Source: Lachnospiraceae bacterium (GTDB lineage Bacteria > Bacillota > Clostridia > Lachnospirales > Lachnospiraceae). Taken from it: a stretch of DNA of 64,000 nt. The notes beneath the pieces were generated by a model. The model made no database searches and was not told the DNA's origin. It saw only the letters and a program-made list of their open reading frames with translations. Below are positions 36,359 to 46,456 of this stretch, piece by piece. The stretch lies in NCBI GenBank assembly GCA_017552715.1, contig JAFZOW010000085.1, positions 39,240 through 103,239 on the forward strand, given 5' to 3'. The position numbers and the translations under genes were made by a program. Positions within the stretch are counted from its first letter, which is position 1; each line of letters starts with the position of its first letter.

Positions 36359-39300
36359 ATGGATAACAAGAGTCTCTACAAGGGAAGTAAAAAACTGGAA
36401 AACCTTGAAAAGATGGAGCGCTTCGAGGCTCTGGAGGACAATGAGATCCGCATCGAGTCCAAGGGGGAGAAGATTGAAGAAACCGCTTACGGCGGCAAGG
36501 CAAAATCTTTCCGCCAGCGTTTACGTTACTATAACATCCTTCAGGAAACCGACTTTGAGGAAAAGAACTGGGATTATGAGGATCTGGTAAAGGAACAGAA
36601 GGCCCTGCGCAGTCTGGAGAAGGAGGAACGCTTCGCAAAATTCAGGAATTCCTGGGAGGATAAGGCGGCGGAGCTTGGTGCGAAACGCTACAGCCTGGTG
36701 AGTACAAAAGACCGCAAGAAGGCTTATGCCAAATATTATAATATCATCAATGAAGATATCTATTTACTGACGGATGAATATAATCGAAAGAAGAACAAGC
36801 TTTCCGCCAAAGAAAAACTGAAGTATGAAAAAAAGATCATTGAACTGAACGCCAAGGCCAGGGAGCAGTATATCATCGCCAGCCAGGAGTATAAGGTGGA
36901 CATGCATCATGAAATGCGGCCTGTAGAGGCGGCATACATGGAGAAGGCGAAAAAGGCGCATGAAGATGCGTTGGCCAAAAACGAAGTCCGCAAGGATTAC
37001 CGGCTGCTGCGTATGTACTATATGCATATGCAGGATAAGAGCTTGAGCGCGAAGGAAAAGGATAAGCTGAAGGCGGAATTTAATAAGATAAAGCTCCGCT
37101 TAACCGAGGAAGCGCAGAAGATCTGGGGCAGCGCGGTCAACGACGAGGACTTTGACTGGGCGAAGGCCATCGGTTCCTACTCCATCACCGAGGTCGACAG
37201 CAGTCAGACGCGCAATTTGAAAAAGAGAGAGATAGAACGGCAGCAGGAAAACCGTGACCTGAAGGAGTTTAAGAATGAAAACGATGCCGAGATCGAACTG
37301 ATCAAGAAAGAGTTCTTTAGAAAAAGCCAACAGAAAGATGAGATCGGTCAGTTGCTGGATCAGGACTCTCTGGTGAATAAACTTAGTAAGCTTCGTGAGA
37401 CGGAGAACCAGCGCAGCCGCGTGAAGATGACGATGCCTGCCTGGGAGCATTATATCGAAACCGGGATATGGGATCCCGGTATAAAGGCAAAAGATAAAAA
37501 GAAGAATAAGAAAGATAAGGACGAAGTAGGACAGCCTGCAGCGAAAGAGGTCGCCGAAGGCTGGTGGCTTTACAATATCCGGGATGTTGCCATGAACTGG
37601 GCCCGGAAATTGGCGAAAATGGGTATTTCCGATGAGGTTTTCGTGGGTCTGATGAATAACTATAACGAGACCTATAAGAAAAACCGTGAAGACTTCCTGA
37701 AAGATGTGAAGGAAAAGGGAGGCTTTAAAAAGCGTTTTCTGTATGATTATTCCGATTATGCGTACCATCATTTATATGCGCCCGATAAGGAAACAAAGGA
37801 GGCAAGAAAGAAAAGACATAAGGTAAGGGATGAAGCCCAGAAGCTGGAAAGAACACTCAAAAATCTGGAGAAGCTTGGCTATCCGGAGCTGGAAGAAATG
37901 TGTGAGCATTATTACAAAGAGATACACAAAAAACATCACACCAACTATATTTATGACGCACAAACCGCCTTTTTTGCGCTTGCATCCCCTCTGGATTTCA
38001 AGGACGAGGATATGAAAGAAGAAGTGGACGCGCTGACGGAACCCATAAAGAAAATGGCGTACCGTCTGGAGCATCTGACAGATATCCTGAAGCTGGAACA
38101 CCGCGGACCGGGAATATACCAGAGTCCGGCGATCAAGGAGCTTATCGTAACAGACAAGATCCTTGAGGATGGTGTGGAAGAAGCCCTGCTTAAGCAGGTA
38201 AACGATTTGGATAAGATGATATACCGTATGGCGGAAAACCGTTTCGGTACGTTTTCTGCGGATATCGTTCACGAGGAGCTTCTTAAATTCCTGGGTGATA
38301 AGGCGCTGTTCGGAGAACGGCGTATGGTGCGGGATCTGTGCGAACGCTTTATGAGCGGTCTATCCCTGACCTCTGTCCGGGCGGCCCGTGTAAATGCCGA
38401 TTTTAAGGCCGTTTACAAGGATATCATGGGAAGTAATGTGGATCCTTTCCTTGACCGGACGATACAGGAATATCTGAAACGTGCAAGTCTGCCTTACAGC
38501 TCGGATGAGGATCGGATCAGAAATCTGAAGGATTACTTAAAGCCCGTAAAAAGGTTCATGGATATTTACAAGAAAAACTGCGACCGTAACAGCTTTACAA
38601 AAGAAGGCTGGATGGAAGCGATCAAGGGGATGAAGCTTTTCTTTCAGAGGACGGGTTCTTTCAAGATCCAAAACTCCAAAGAAGATATGGAGGACGGGCT
38701 AAAGAAGCATTTCGAGAGAGTTGCGGAGGCGGATAAAGTAAGACAGGGGGAAAGGGTAAAATATTCGGCGCTTTGGGAGGATGAAGCCGCTTCCCAGGAA
38801 AGACAGCGTATCGAGCTGAAGGATTTCAGCTTCAGCGGTATGCTGAAAGGAGAGGATCTGCTGGAATCCGGGGAGATCCGGGAAGTGGTGAAGGATCAGA
38901 ATATGCGTAAATTCCTGGCGGATAATCTGTCGGATGTGATCCTGAACAATCCGGAACTGCAGGCTCGTTTTCCTTTTCTTAAAAATGTGCAGAACCTGGA
39001 TCAGCTGGAAAACCTGCATTTCAGTGAATTTGAGCAGCTGCGCAATTATCTGAAGGGGAATCTTACGGAGGAAGGTGTCGGCCGGAAGCTAAAAGAAATG
39101 CTGGAGAACAATGCGGATAATGGCACCGGCATGCTGGAGATGAAGCAGAATGTACTGCTGGCAGCCTTCCGCAACCGTACAAGCGAAGAAGGGATAAACC
39201 GTCTGGTCAGCAGCCAGCTTAAGCTCCATGAGGATAAGGAAGAGGTGAAGCGCTATCGCCTGTACTACCAGGCCTGCCGTCTGGATATGAAGAGAGACGG

Positions 39301-42300
39301 TAAAATAAAGATGCGTTATGAGGATATGGTGGACCGGAAGAAGAGCGTATTACAGTGGCTCTTCGGAAAGAATGCCTCGGATTATGCCAAGCGTATTGAC
39401 GCCTTTGATCAGGCAACGGCTGCCTGGAAACGGCTGGAGGCGGTAGGTGGTCCTGCCGTGAAACAGATGAAGATCTGGATCGGAAATGCCTTGCGATCGA
39501 AGGATCCGAAGACGGCTCTGGAGAATCTGGCGAAGATGCTGATGTGGAATGATAAGCTGACTTCTAAAGAGGAGCTGAAAGAGGATCAGGAGCTGGCGAA
39601 ACAGCTGAGCTTTCAGTATGAAGGCGAATTCCGGGATGAGCTGCGCTGTGCGATAAGCGGTCTGGACAGGGATAAAACGCAGATCGAGAAAGAAAGAATG
39701 CCTCTGGGAAAGGAACAGGAAGAGCTGAAGATAGATGATGTGAAGAATTTCATCCTGCAGATGGCCTTCTGTGATTCCCAGGATGTGCTCTTTAATCACG
39801 GTGGGAAACTGCAGGGCGGCATTTTCCGTTTTTACAGCGATGATAAGGCATATGAGAAATGGTTGCTGGAGGAAGCCCAGGAAGCGTTTAAGAAGGTGGA
39901 ACTTCTGGATGAAGATCTGAAAAAATACGAGGGCAATCCGGCACTCAAAAAAGCGCTGCGGGATAAGCTGCTGCCCACATATATGATCAGTGAGACCGAT
40001 GTTCAGGAGCAGAAGAAAAAGTTAGAGAAGAACATCAAAAAACTGCAGAAGAATTACGATCAGTCGAAGGCTGTCTACGATGAAAAAGCCAAGAATATCC
40101 TTGACGGGATCCGTACGCAGCTGGAGGAGATCGAGGCCGAGAAGTACCGTCTGGAAAAAGCCATAGAGTCAACGGATATTTCCAAACAGTCGAAGGACTA
40201 CGAGGAAAAAGCCACGGCGTATAATGAGAGGCGCTCGAAGGCTAAGGAGGAAGAAAGCCAGTATCAGAAGGATAAGAGCAAATACGACGAGGATCTTCAG
40301 AAGCATAAGAAAGCGCTGAAGGCTCACGAAGACGCAAAGGCAGAGCTGGAAGAGAAACGTAAAGCTGCCAATGAAAAGCTGGAGAAAGCCAGGGAAAAAT
40401 ATAAAAAGAAAAAGTCCACCGGTCCGGAACCGGCCCTGGATCCCAAGTTCGTAAAACTGGAGAAAAAGTTCGAAGAAGAGGGAGCTGCCCTTGACGAACA
40501 GTCGAAAGCGCTGGAGGAGAGGGAAAAGGAACTGGACAAAACGAAGGCGCATATCGATGAAGAAAAAAACTGGCGCAGTATGGAGCGGAAGCAACTCGAT
40601 CGTTTGTCGAACAATATCGACTTCTGGAAAGAAGAGCTGAAAAAGAACAACCAGAAGTTCGAGCAGATCAAAAAGGAAAAGCAGGGGGAAGCAGATAAGT
40701 ACGGCAAATATGAAGATGACCTGATGGCAAAGGAAGAAGAAGTTAATATCGCTACGGAAGAGCTGAGGCGGCTTGACAAGAGCCTGATGAGCGAATACTA
40801 CAAGAATTCCATGACCTATGGCTTTAACAGTCTGGATCAGATGGTGCATCATCTTACGGATGCTATCGATGTGAAGGGAAATCTGAGCAACGATGCCAAG
40901 TTGGTCGTGGAACGTGTAGAGGCCCGGAAGAAAAAACTGGAAGAATACGGGAACGGAGAGCTGGCCATTTTCTGGGAGTCCTTTGTGAATAATGACAAGA
41001 TCTTTGCCGAACTTTCGGGTGAGAGCGATGAACTGGCGGAGCTTTGCATCCAGAGACTCCACAAGCAGCTTGCACCTCTCGGTGTAGCGCTGAACGAAGA
41101 GTACAGCTATATCGCGAAGAACTATATCGAAGATAATATGGATACGATCCTGGATCAGACGGGGAGTACGGAGAAGTCCAAGGCTCTTTTGGAAAAGATC
41201 GGAAAGATCAGGGCCGGCATCCCCAAAGAGCTGGAGAAGATCGATAAGGATTATGACCAGAGGATAGAAGCCGAATACGAAGAGGAAGAGAATGAGGCGG
41301 ATCAGAACGAAGCGATCGAACTGCTGGAAAAGAAGCGTGAGGAGGCGAAGGAAAAAGCCAGAAGGGGAGTCGAAGCTTTCTGGAGGTCGGAGCTGTCTGC
41401 CTATCGTATGAATTATTACAACCAGAAAAAGCGCGGGAATACTTCGATCTATGAAAAGTTCGCCGAAGCGGCTTCTGCGATCCAGCAGGATCTGGCGAAG
41501 CATATGATGTATGAGGATGAAGGGACCAAGCGGCAGTTTGAGACCCGTAAGGCGAAATACCGCAAATGGTGGTTCCGCACCTCCAAGAATACCGGGGTGG
41601 AACTGATCGCCCAGACCCACGGTCAGACGAAGTATCAGGTCGCCATGAAGAATGCCGGCGAGATCATCATGAACATGCAGGATGTGATGCTTGGCGACGA
41701 AGACGCAATGACAAAGATGATCAATACCGGAAGCGCCAAGGATTATTATGAGATGCTCCGTGACCGCTATCTGCAAAACGATGAGCTGGCAGAGCGCAGA
41801 TTCCTGCATACCGTTCTGACGAAGGAGAGGAAGCTGAAGGTCAGTGACGATGAGAAGTCCATCGAGGATGCTCTCGCCAAGCTGGATGCGGGAGCGCAGA
41901 AGGATATCTCCGATCTTCTGATGCTATTTAAGAAGCATGTGGAAAAGGCAGCCGTGGCCATGAAGCCGGAGGAATTCTCCAAAGCGATCGGAGAGTATGC
42001 TTTGGATTACCTGATCAAATTCCGTAACCAGCAGAGGGATTTTGCAAAAACAAAGCATAAACAAAAAGACGCATACGATAAGGAGCTGGATAAGAGAAGG
42101 AAAGCCCGCGGCGAGATCATGACGAAGAAGAGCGACGGTCTGCGGCTTCTGAGAAAGAAACTCTTCGGGGATAACTGGGATGCCATGCGGGAGTTTGGCG
42201 AACGCAAGCAGAGCATTGTCTACGAACCGCCCAAGGAGAAGAATGCCAAGAAGGTGAAATCCAAAGGTGCGGAGGAAGATAAGGCATGGCTGGAGGCTGC

Positions 42301-45300
42301 CCGTAAGGAATTCGAGCTTGATGAGAAGGATAAGAATGCGAAGCTTTCGGAGTATCCGGATATCCTGGCGGTATGCCTGGACGAGTATACCCGCTTAAAC
42401 CATGGTTATCTTGCCCGTATCGACCGTAAGCTGGATAAGATCAGTAACTGGTTCTTAAGCGAAGACGAGAAGATCAAGACGGATATCAATATTGAGGCGG
42501 ACCGTCTGAAACGTATTTATCGTGTTGCAAGCGGTGAGATCAAAAATGAAAACCGTGTGATGCCCGAGATCCCGGCCGAGGCCAGAGATATGTTCCTGGC
42601 TTATGCTGCCCGTTTTGTGGACAAGCCGGAGAATCTGGATATGATGGGCCAGATCGATGCGCAGGTGATACGGCTGGCGGAGGAGTTCCTTCCTTACTAC
42701 AAAAAGGTGGCAGAGCTGGATAAGCTGAGTGTAAAGGATACGTATCTGAAGCATGCCCTGATCGATGCCAGAGAAAAGAGCCGCTCCTTCCTCTTTATCA
42801 AGAAAGACAAGACGCAGGATGACCTTACAAAATTCACTGAAATGGTGGATAACCAGATGGCATATTTCCCCTTTGCGGACAGAGCCTATGCCATACTGGA
42901 AGAGGAGACCCATAAAAATAAGAAGATCGCGCTGATGAGTGAGGTGGATCAGCTGCGTTTCTCCAATGCTATAAAAGAATACTTTACCGAGGATATCTTA
43001 AACGATGCCCTGAGCGGGGTGAATTTCGATGCGGAAAAATACCGCGAGGAAGTGAAGAAATGCTTAAGCAACAGCTACAAGCGCAGTAACATGCTGATGC
43101 AGAGCGAGAGCATCTCCAGCGAGCAGTACGAACAGCAGCAGCATATGGCCGGCGAAGTAACGGAGAAGGATTTCGAGTACGCTCTGGCAGGAACGAGAAA
43201 GAAAGAATTCCTGGAGAAATACAATAAGCTGAATGATACGGAGCGTAAGATCTTTGCCCTGTCGCTGTATTGCCTGAAGGATACCCAGACCGGTACCCAG
43301 CAGGTGGTATTTACGCCCAGCGCCGCCGTGAACAAAGAGGAGAGAGAACAGCTCCTTCAGTACCTGCGGACAGGAAAGGCGGATTTCCACGTAGACTACA
43401 CCCGTGCGATCCGTGCGGTGACTACGGTACATAAGCGGACTAAGGTTTCCGGCGACAGTGAGACCTTTAACGAGGCACTGCGTTATGTGGAGCGTATAAA
43501 AAAGCGTCGCGAAGAGTTGCGGCCCAGAGATTATACGCGCATGAACGACAGCTATGAGAACTGCATCGTTGCTGACAAGATCCGAATGGACAAGGTCGTG
43601 AACAAGACGGATGATTTTGTACAGAATAAGAAAGCGATCGACTCTATGAAGATCAAAGACCGATTCGATTTCTTCAACATGTTTGATTCGATCGCGAAGC
43701 GGGATCTCAAATGTCAGGGTACCATGCGTATCCATACCAAGATCGCTTCAAAATACAGTGATTTCAAGAATAATACCGGAATTGAGAAGGTGAAGAATCG
43801 TATCGACGCCCTGGACAGCGGAAGGAAGAGTCTGCTCATCTATATCCTGCAGGACCGTACCGCACTGGATTGGTCCACGGCAGGTAAAGATGAAAAGACC
43901 AAGATCGTACCGCATGTAAATGCTGAGAAACGTTTCCAGATATATGAAAAGCTGATGAGTGAGGACGGACGTCTGGAAGCACTGGCGGCGGCGGATTCGC
44001 CGGAATTTGTAAACAACGCCATGAAGACGCTCTTAAGCTTCCAGTTGCGGGATGATAAGGAGCTGGGGAAAAAGCTTACGGAAGATGATTTCAATCCCGA
44101 TTCCCTGCTCCGCGAGGAGTGTATTGACTGGATGCTCCTGGTCAATGCCCTGGACTTCCTGGATGAGATGGAACGCGAACAGCGCAGGATCCTGGCCTGC
44201 CGTCAGGCGGCCCTGCAGGTAACGAGAGACAAATCGAAGAAAAAGAAGCCCGCCAGCGAGTTTTATGAGAAGAACAGTACACCTTATACACTGGATGCAT
44301 TTGAGGACAGGATCCACAGTGCTTTCATGCGGGATAAGGATAAGTACAAGGATTCGGTGAGACTTTACCGCGGTTATATGTCCCTTAAGCCGCAGCAGAA
44401 GGTGCTCTTTGTGAAAGCCCTTCAGCACAGGGATCTGCTGGATGTTTCCCAACGGAATCTGTACAAGAACATCCTGGGTATCGCGGAACGTGATTTCGTA
44501 AACCGGAAAGAAAGAGATGAGCTGATCGATGAATATATCGAAAAGAGCGGCTCTGAGGGCCAGGCCTTTGAGTTGGGAGACGCTACTTACGGAATGGCCA
44601 TGCTGTCACTCCTTTCCACCCAGGTGAACGATGATATGGCCTTTGAAAAGATCGACGGTTCCAACTGGGCATACAAGAATCTGAATGTAAACAATCAGCT
44701 GCTGGTAACGGGCTCCCGCGACAATTATACCGTGGACTGGAAGCTCTTCGAGCGTGCCCTGCAGCTGGTGAACCGTGCGGAAATGGAGAAGAAAGCCGCT
44801 GCCGGTGACGAGGCCCTGTATAAGGAGCTGGGAGATAAGAACGGCGCCCCGATGAATATGGACCGGAGCTATATGCGTCAGAACCTCCATCATACCGGTG
44901 CCCGTTTCCTGCGCTTCCTGGCCAGGGAAGGTTATGCCCAGGTAGAAGATACGCTGGGACTCTTTGACACGCTGGCAGGTATGGCGGAATTCGTGGTCTC
45001 CACCAAGACGGCCAACTTCCTGCATGAACAGGCCAATCTCTTCAAGAAGGAAGATACGGGTGAAGAGGAAGAGAAAAAAGACGACGGTGACAAGGAGGAG
45101 GAAGAGGATAAGGACAAAGAAGCAAAGGAAGAAAAGAAGGTCACCGGCTTCCTGCAGCATCTGGCCCATATCACAACTTCGGCTTACGACTCTTATCAGA
45201 AGCTCAGTGAGTTAAAGGATGAGGTAAAGGAGAAGTACTCCGATTATAAAGGAACCTTTATCGAGAACGAGGCTGAAAAGCAGGAAAAAGAGAAACAGAA

Positions 45301-46447
45301 GAAAGCGGAAGAAGAAGAGAAGGCGAAACGACAGACAGAGCTGGATAAGGAACTGGGTGATTTCAAGATCCCGAAGGAGGCCAAGTTCCTTGATACCGTG
45401 AAGAACTATACCAACAAGGCGGCCTCCTTTAAGGAGATGGCCAATACATACTTGAAGGATAAGCCTGAGAATCTGGAGATGGTGGACAAGTATGTGGAGA
45501 AATTCTTCGGCGGCAAGATCGGAGCCCAGACGCTGGGTGAATGGTATGTTGCGGCGGACGACTGGGTAACCGGTCTGGATGACAAGATGTTTGCCGGCAT
45601 GCCGGAAGGCCTTAAGAATGCGCTGGACAATATCCTGGACGGCATGGAAACTATGGGTGAGGTCGTAGAGGTGGTTTCCGGCTACTTCACATCGGCTCTG
45701 GGTATTTTGGGGGATTTCCGTGATATGTACGAGTCCTATCAGAATATCAAGGAACTGAATGAGAAAAAGGAAGAGGCGAAGGAGCAGAAGAAGGAAGACG
45801 ATACGCTCATTGCCGGCGTGGATGTGAGTGAAAAGACCAGGGAACTGCTGAAGGCAGCCCAGGAGCACAATTCCGCCCTGCTCAATGCCAACAACAGCAT
45901 GGTGAAGGGCATCGAAGGACGTAAGATGGTGGATTCCGGTGCCAACATCGTCAGTACCGCTCTGGAACTGGGCGGGATCAACGGTCTGGATAAGGCCATC
46001 CATGTCGCCGCAGATTTTGTGAAATTCATCTATAAATGTATGTCCGACAAGAAGGCTCTGCGGGAATACTACCAGAAGGGCGGCAACGGAGAAGTGGAAC
46101 GCATCATGGAGGGCGACAGCAAGATGCAGAAGAGGATCTACTCCCAGCTCAATCAGAACGGAGAGGAGCTGGAAGTGGAAAAGCTGGGTAAGAACGATTT
46201 CAAGATCAGCGATACCGGTCTGGATCAGCTGCAGACGGGCCTGGGCTTTGAGAGACGGGAAGAATTTGCCGACTATCTGCGTCTGAACATGGTGAATTCC
46301 CTGCTCTTCTCGGCCAGTAAATACAATCCGCTGAAAGAGCCCAGACTGCTGGCGATCTGTGCCCTGTCCATCCTGGGCTTTGAGGATGCCATCGGCAAGA
46401 CCGATGCCGAGACGGCACAGAGTATCTTTATGAAACTGAAGGATTAA
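36359..46447 (+). CDS. Giant cytoplasmic protein of 3362 residues, no recognised domain
   Basis: The frame is open without break for 10 kb. No signal peptide or clear membrane helix. It is almost wholly helical and highly charged. A strong coiled coil spans about residues 1215-1480 (repeated KKLEKNIKKLQKNYD-like heptads, then EKRKAANEKLEKAREK). An acidic Glu/Asp/Lys linker lies near 2895-2925, a second Lys/Glu run near 2970-3000, and a more ordered C-terminal region (about 3010-3362) ends SIFMKLKD. The start MDNKSL resembles the start MDSKNL of the 2201-residue protein. RBS GGAAAGGGG. Such a size and charge pattern suggests a scaffold or filament. I do not recognise a family. The next gene begins 9 bases after its stop. 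Confidence 0.8.
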   Translation: MDNKSLYKGSKKLENLEKMERFEALEDNEIRIESKGEKIEETAYGGKAKSFRQRLRYYNILQETDFEEKNWDYEDLVKEQKALRSLEKEERFAKFRNSWEDKAAELGAKRYSLVSTKDRKKAYAKYYNIINEDIYLLTDEYNRKKNKLSAKEKLKYEKKIIELNAKAREQYIIASQEYKVDMHHEMRPVEAAYMEKAKKAHEDALAKNEVRKDYRLLRMYYMHMQDKSLSAKEKDKLKAEFNKIKLRLTEEAQKIWGSAVNDEDFDWAKAIGSYSITEVDSSQTRNLKKREIERQQENRDLKEFKNENDAEIELIKKEFFRKSQQKDEIGQLLDQDSLVNKLSKLRETENQRSRVKMTMPAWEHYIETGIWDPGIKAKDKKKNKKDKDEVGQPAAKEVAEGWWLYNIRDVAMNWARKLAKMGISDEVFVGLMNNYNETYKKNREDFLKDVKEKGGFKKRFLYDYSDYAYHHLYAPDKETKEARKKRHKVRDEAQKLERTLKNLEKLGYPELEEMCEHYYKEIHKKHHTNYIYDAQTAFFALASPLDFKDEDMKEEVDALTEPIKKMAYRLEHLTDILKLEHRGPGIYQSPAIKELIVTDKILEDGVEEALLKQVNDLDKMIYRMAENRFGTFSADIVHEELLKFLGDKALFGERRMVRDLCERFMSGLSLTSVRAARVNADFKAVYKDIMGSNVDPFLDRTIQEYLKRASLPYSSDEDRIRNLKDYLKPVKRFMDIYKKNCDRNSFTKEGWMEAIKGMKLFFQRTGSFKIQNSKEDMEDGLKKHFERVAEADKVRQGERVKYSALWEDEAASQERQRIELKDFSFSGMLKGEDLLESGEIREVVKDQNMRKFLADNLSDVILNNPELQARFPFLKNVQNLDQLENLHFSEFEQLRNYLKGNLTEEGVGRKLKEMLENNADNGTGMLEMKQNVLLAAFRNRTSEEGINRLVSSQLKLHEDKEEVKRYRLYYQACRLDMKRDGKIKMRYEDMVDRKKSVLQWLFGKNASDYAKRIDAFDQATAAWKRLEAVGGPAVKQMKIWIGNALRSKDPKTALENLAKMLMWNDKLTSKEELKEDQELAKQLSFQYEGEFRDELRCAISGLDRDKTQIEKERMPLGKEQEELKIDDVKNFILQMAFCDSQDVLFNHGGKLQGGIFRFYSDDKAYEKWLLEEAQEAFKKVELLDEDLKKYEGNPALKKALRDKLLPTYMISETDVQEQKKKLEKNIKKLQKNYDQSKAVYDEKAKNILDGIRTQLEEIEAEKYRLEKAIESTDISKQSKDYEEKATAYNERRSKAKEEESQYQKDKSKYDEDLQKHKKALKAHEDAKAELEEKRKAANEKLEKAREKYKKKKSTGPEPALDPKFVKLEKKFEEEGAALDEQSKALEEREKELDKTKAHIDEEKNWRSMERKQLDRLSNNIDFWKEELKKNNQKFEQIKKEKQGEADKYGKYEDDLMAKEEEVNIATEELRRLDKSLMSEYYKNSMTYGFNSLDQMVHHLTDAIDVKGNLSNDAKLVVERVEARKKKLEEYGNGELAIFWESFVNNDKIFAELSGESDELAELCIQRLHKQLAPLGVALNEEYSYIAKNYIEDNMDTILDQTGSTEKSKALLEKIGKIRAGIPKELEKIDKDYDQRIEAEYEEEENEADQNEAIELLEKKREEAKEKARRGVEAFWRSELSAYRMNYYNQKKRGNTSIYEKFAEAASAIQQDLAKHMMYEDEGTKRQFETRKAKYRKWWFRTSKNTGVELIAQTHGQTKYQVAMKNAGEIIMNMQDVMLGDEDAMTKMINTGSAKDYYEMLRDRYLQNDELAERRFLHTVLTKERKLKVSDDEKSIEDALAKLDAGAQKDISDLLMLFKKHVEKAAVAMKPEEFSKAIGEYALDYLIKFRNQQRDFAKTKHKQKDAYDKELDKRRKARGEIMTKKSDGLRLLRKKLFGDNWDAMREFGERKQSIVYEPPKEKNAKKVKSKGAEEDKAWLEAARKEFELDEKDKNAKLSEYPDILAVCLDEYTRLNHGYLARIDRKLDKISNWFLSEDEKIKTDINIEADRLKRIYRVASGEIKNENRVMPEIPAEARDMFLAYAARFVDKPENLDMMGQIDAQVIRLAEEFLPYYKKVAELDKLSVKDTYLKHALIDAREKSRSFLFIKKDKTQDDLTKFTEMVDNQMAYFPFADRAYAILEEETHKNKKIALMSEVDQLRFSNAIKEYFTEDILNDALSGVNFDAEKYREEVKKCLSNSYKRSNMLMQSESISSEQYEQQQHMAGEVTEKDFEYALAGTRKKEFLEKYNKLNDTERKIFALSLYCLKDTQTGTQQVVFTPSAAVNKEEREQLLQYLRTGKADFHVDYTRAIRAVTTVHKRTKVSGDSETFNEALRYVERIKKRREELRPRDYTRMNDSYENCIVADKIRMDKVVNKTDDFVQNKKAIDSMKIKDRFDFFNMFDSIAKRDLKCQGTMRIHTKIASKYSDFKNNTGIEKVKNRIDALDSGRKSLLIYILQDRTALDWSTAGKDEKTKIVPHVNAEKRFQIYEKLMSEDGRLEALAAADSPEFVNNAMKTLLSFQLRDDKELGKKLTEDDFNPDSLLREECIDWMLLVNALDFLDEMEREQRRILACRQAALQVTRDKSKKKKPASEFYEKNSTPYTLDAFEDRIHSAFMRDKDKYKDSVRLYRGYMSLKPQQKVLFVKALQHRDLLDVSQRNLYKNILGIAERDFVNRKERDELIDEYIEKSGSEGQAFELGDATYGMAMLSLLSTQVNDDMAFEKIDGSNWAYKNLNVNNQLLVTGSRDNYTVDWKLFERALQLVNRAEMEKKAAAGDEALYKELGDKNGAPMNMDRSYMRQNLHHTGARFLRFLAREGYAQVEDTLGLFDTLAGMAEFVVSTKTANFLHEQANLFKKEDTGEEEEKKDDGDKEEEEDKDKEAKEEKKVTGFLQHLAHITTSAYDSYQKLSELKDEVKEKYSDYKGTFIENEAEKQEKEKQKKAEEEEKAKRQTELDKELGDFKIPKEAKFLDTVKNYTNKAASFKEMANTYLKDKPENLEMVDKYVEKFFGGKIGAQTLGEWYVAADDWVTGLDDKMFAGMPEGLKNALDNILDGMETMGEVVEVVSGYFTSALGILGDFRDMYESYQNIKELNEKKEEAKEQKKEDDTLIAGVDVSEKTRELLKAAQEHNSALLNANNSMVKGIEGRKMVDSGANIVSTALELGGINGLDKAIHVAADFVKFIYKCMSDKKALREYYQKGGNGEVERIMEGDSKMQKRIYSQLNQNGEELEVEKLGKNDFKISDTGLDQLQTGLGFERREEFADYLRLNMVNSLLFSASKYNPLKEPRLLAICALSILGFEDAIGKTDAETAQSIFMKLKD

Positions 46448-46456
46448 TGCAAAGAC

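Noticed and set aside
40169-41809. Minus-strand frame of 546 codons rich in Phe and Leu
   Set aside because: Antisense to the coiled coil of the 3362-residue protein. The apparent membrane helices are an artefact of reversed Lys/Glu codons.
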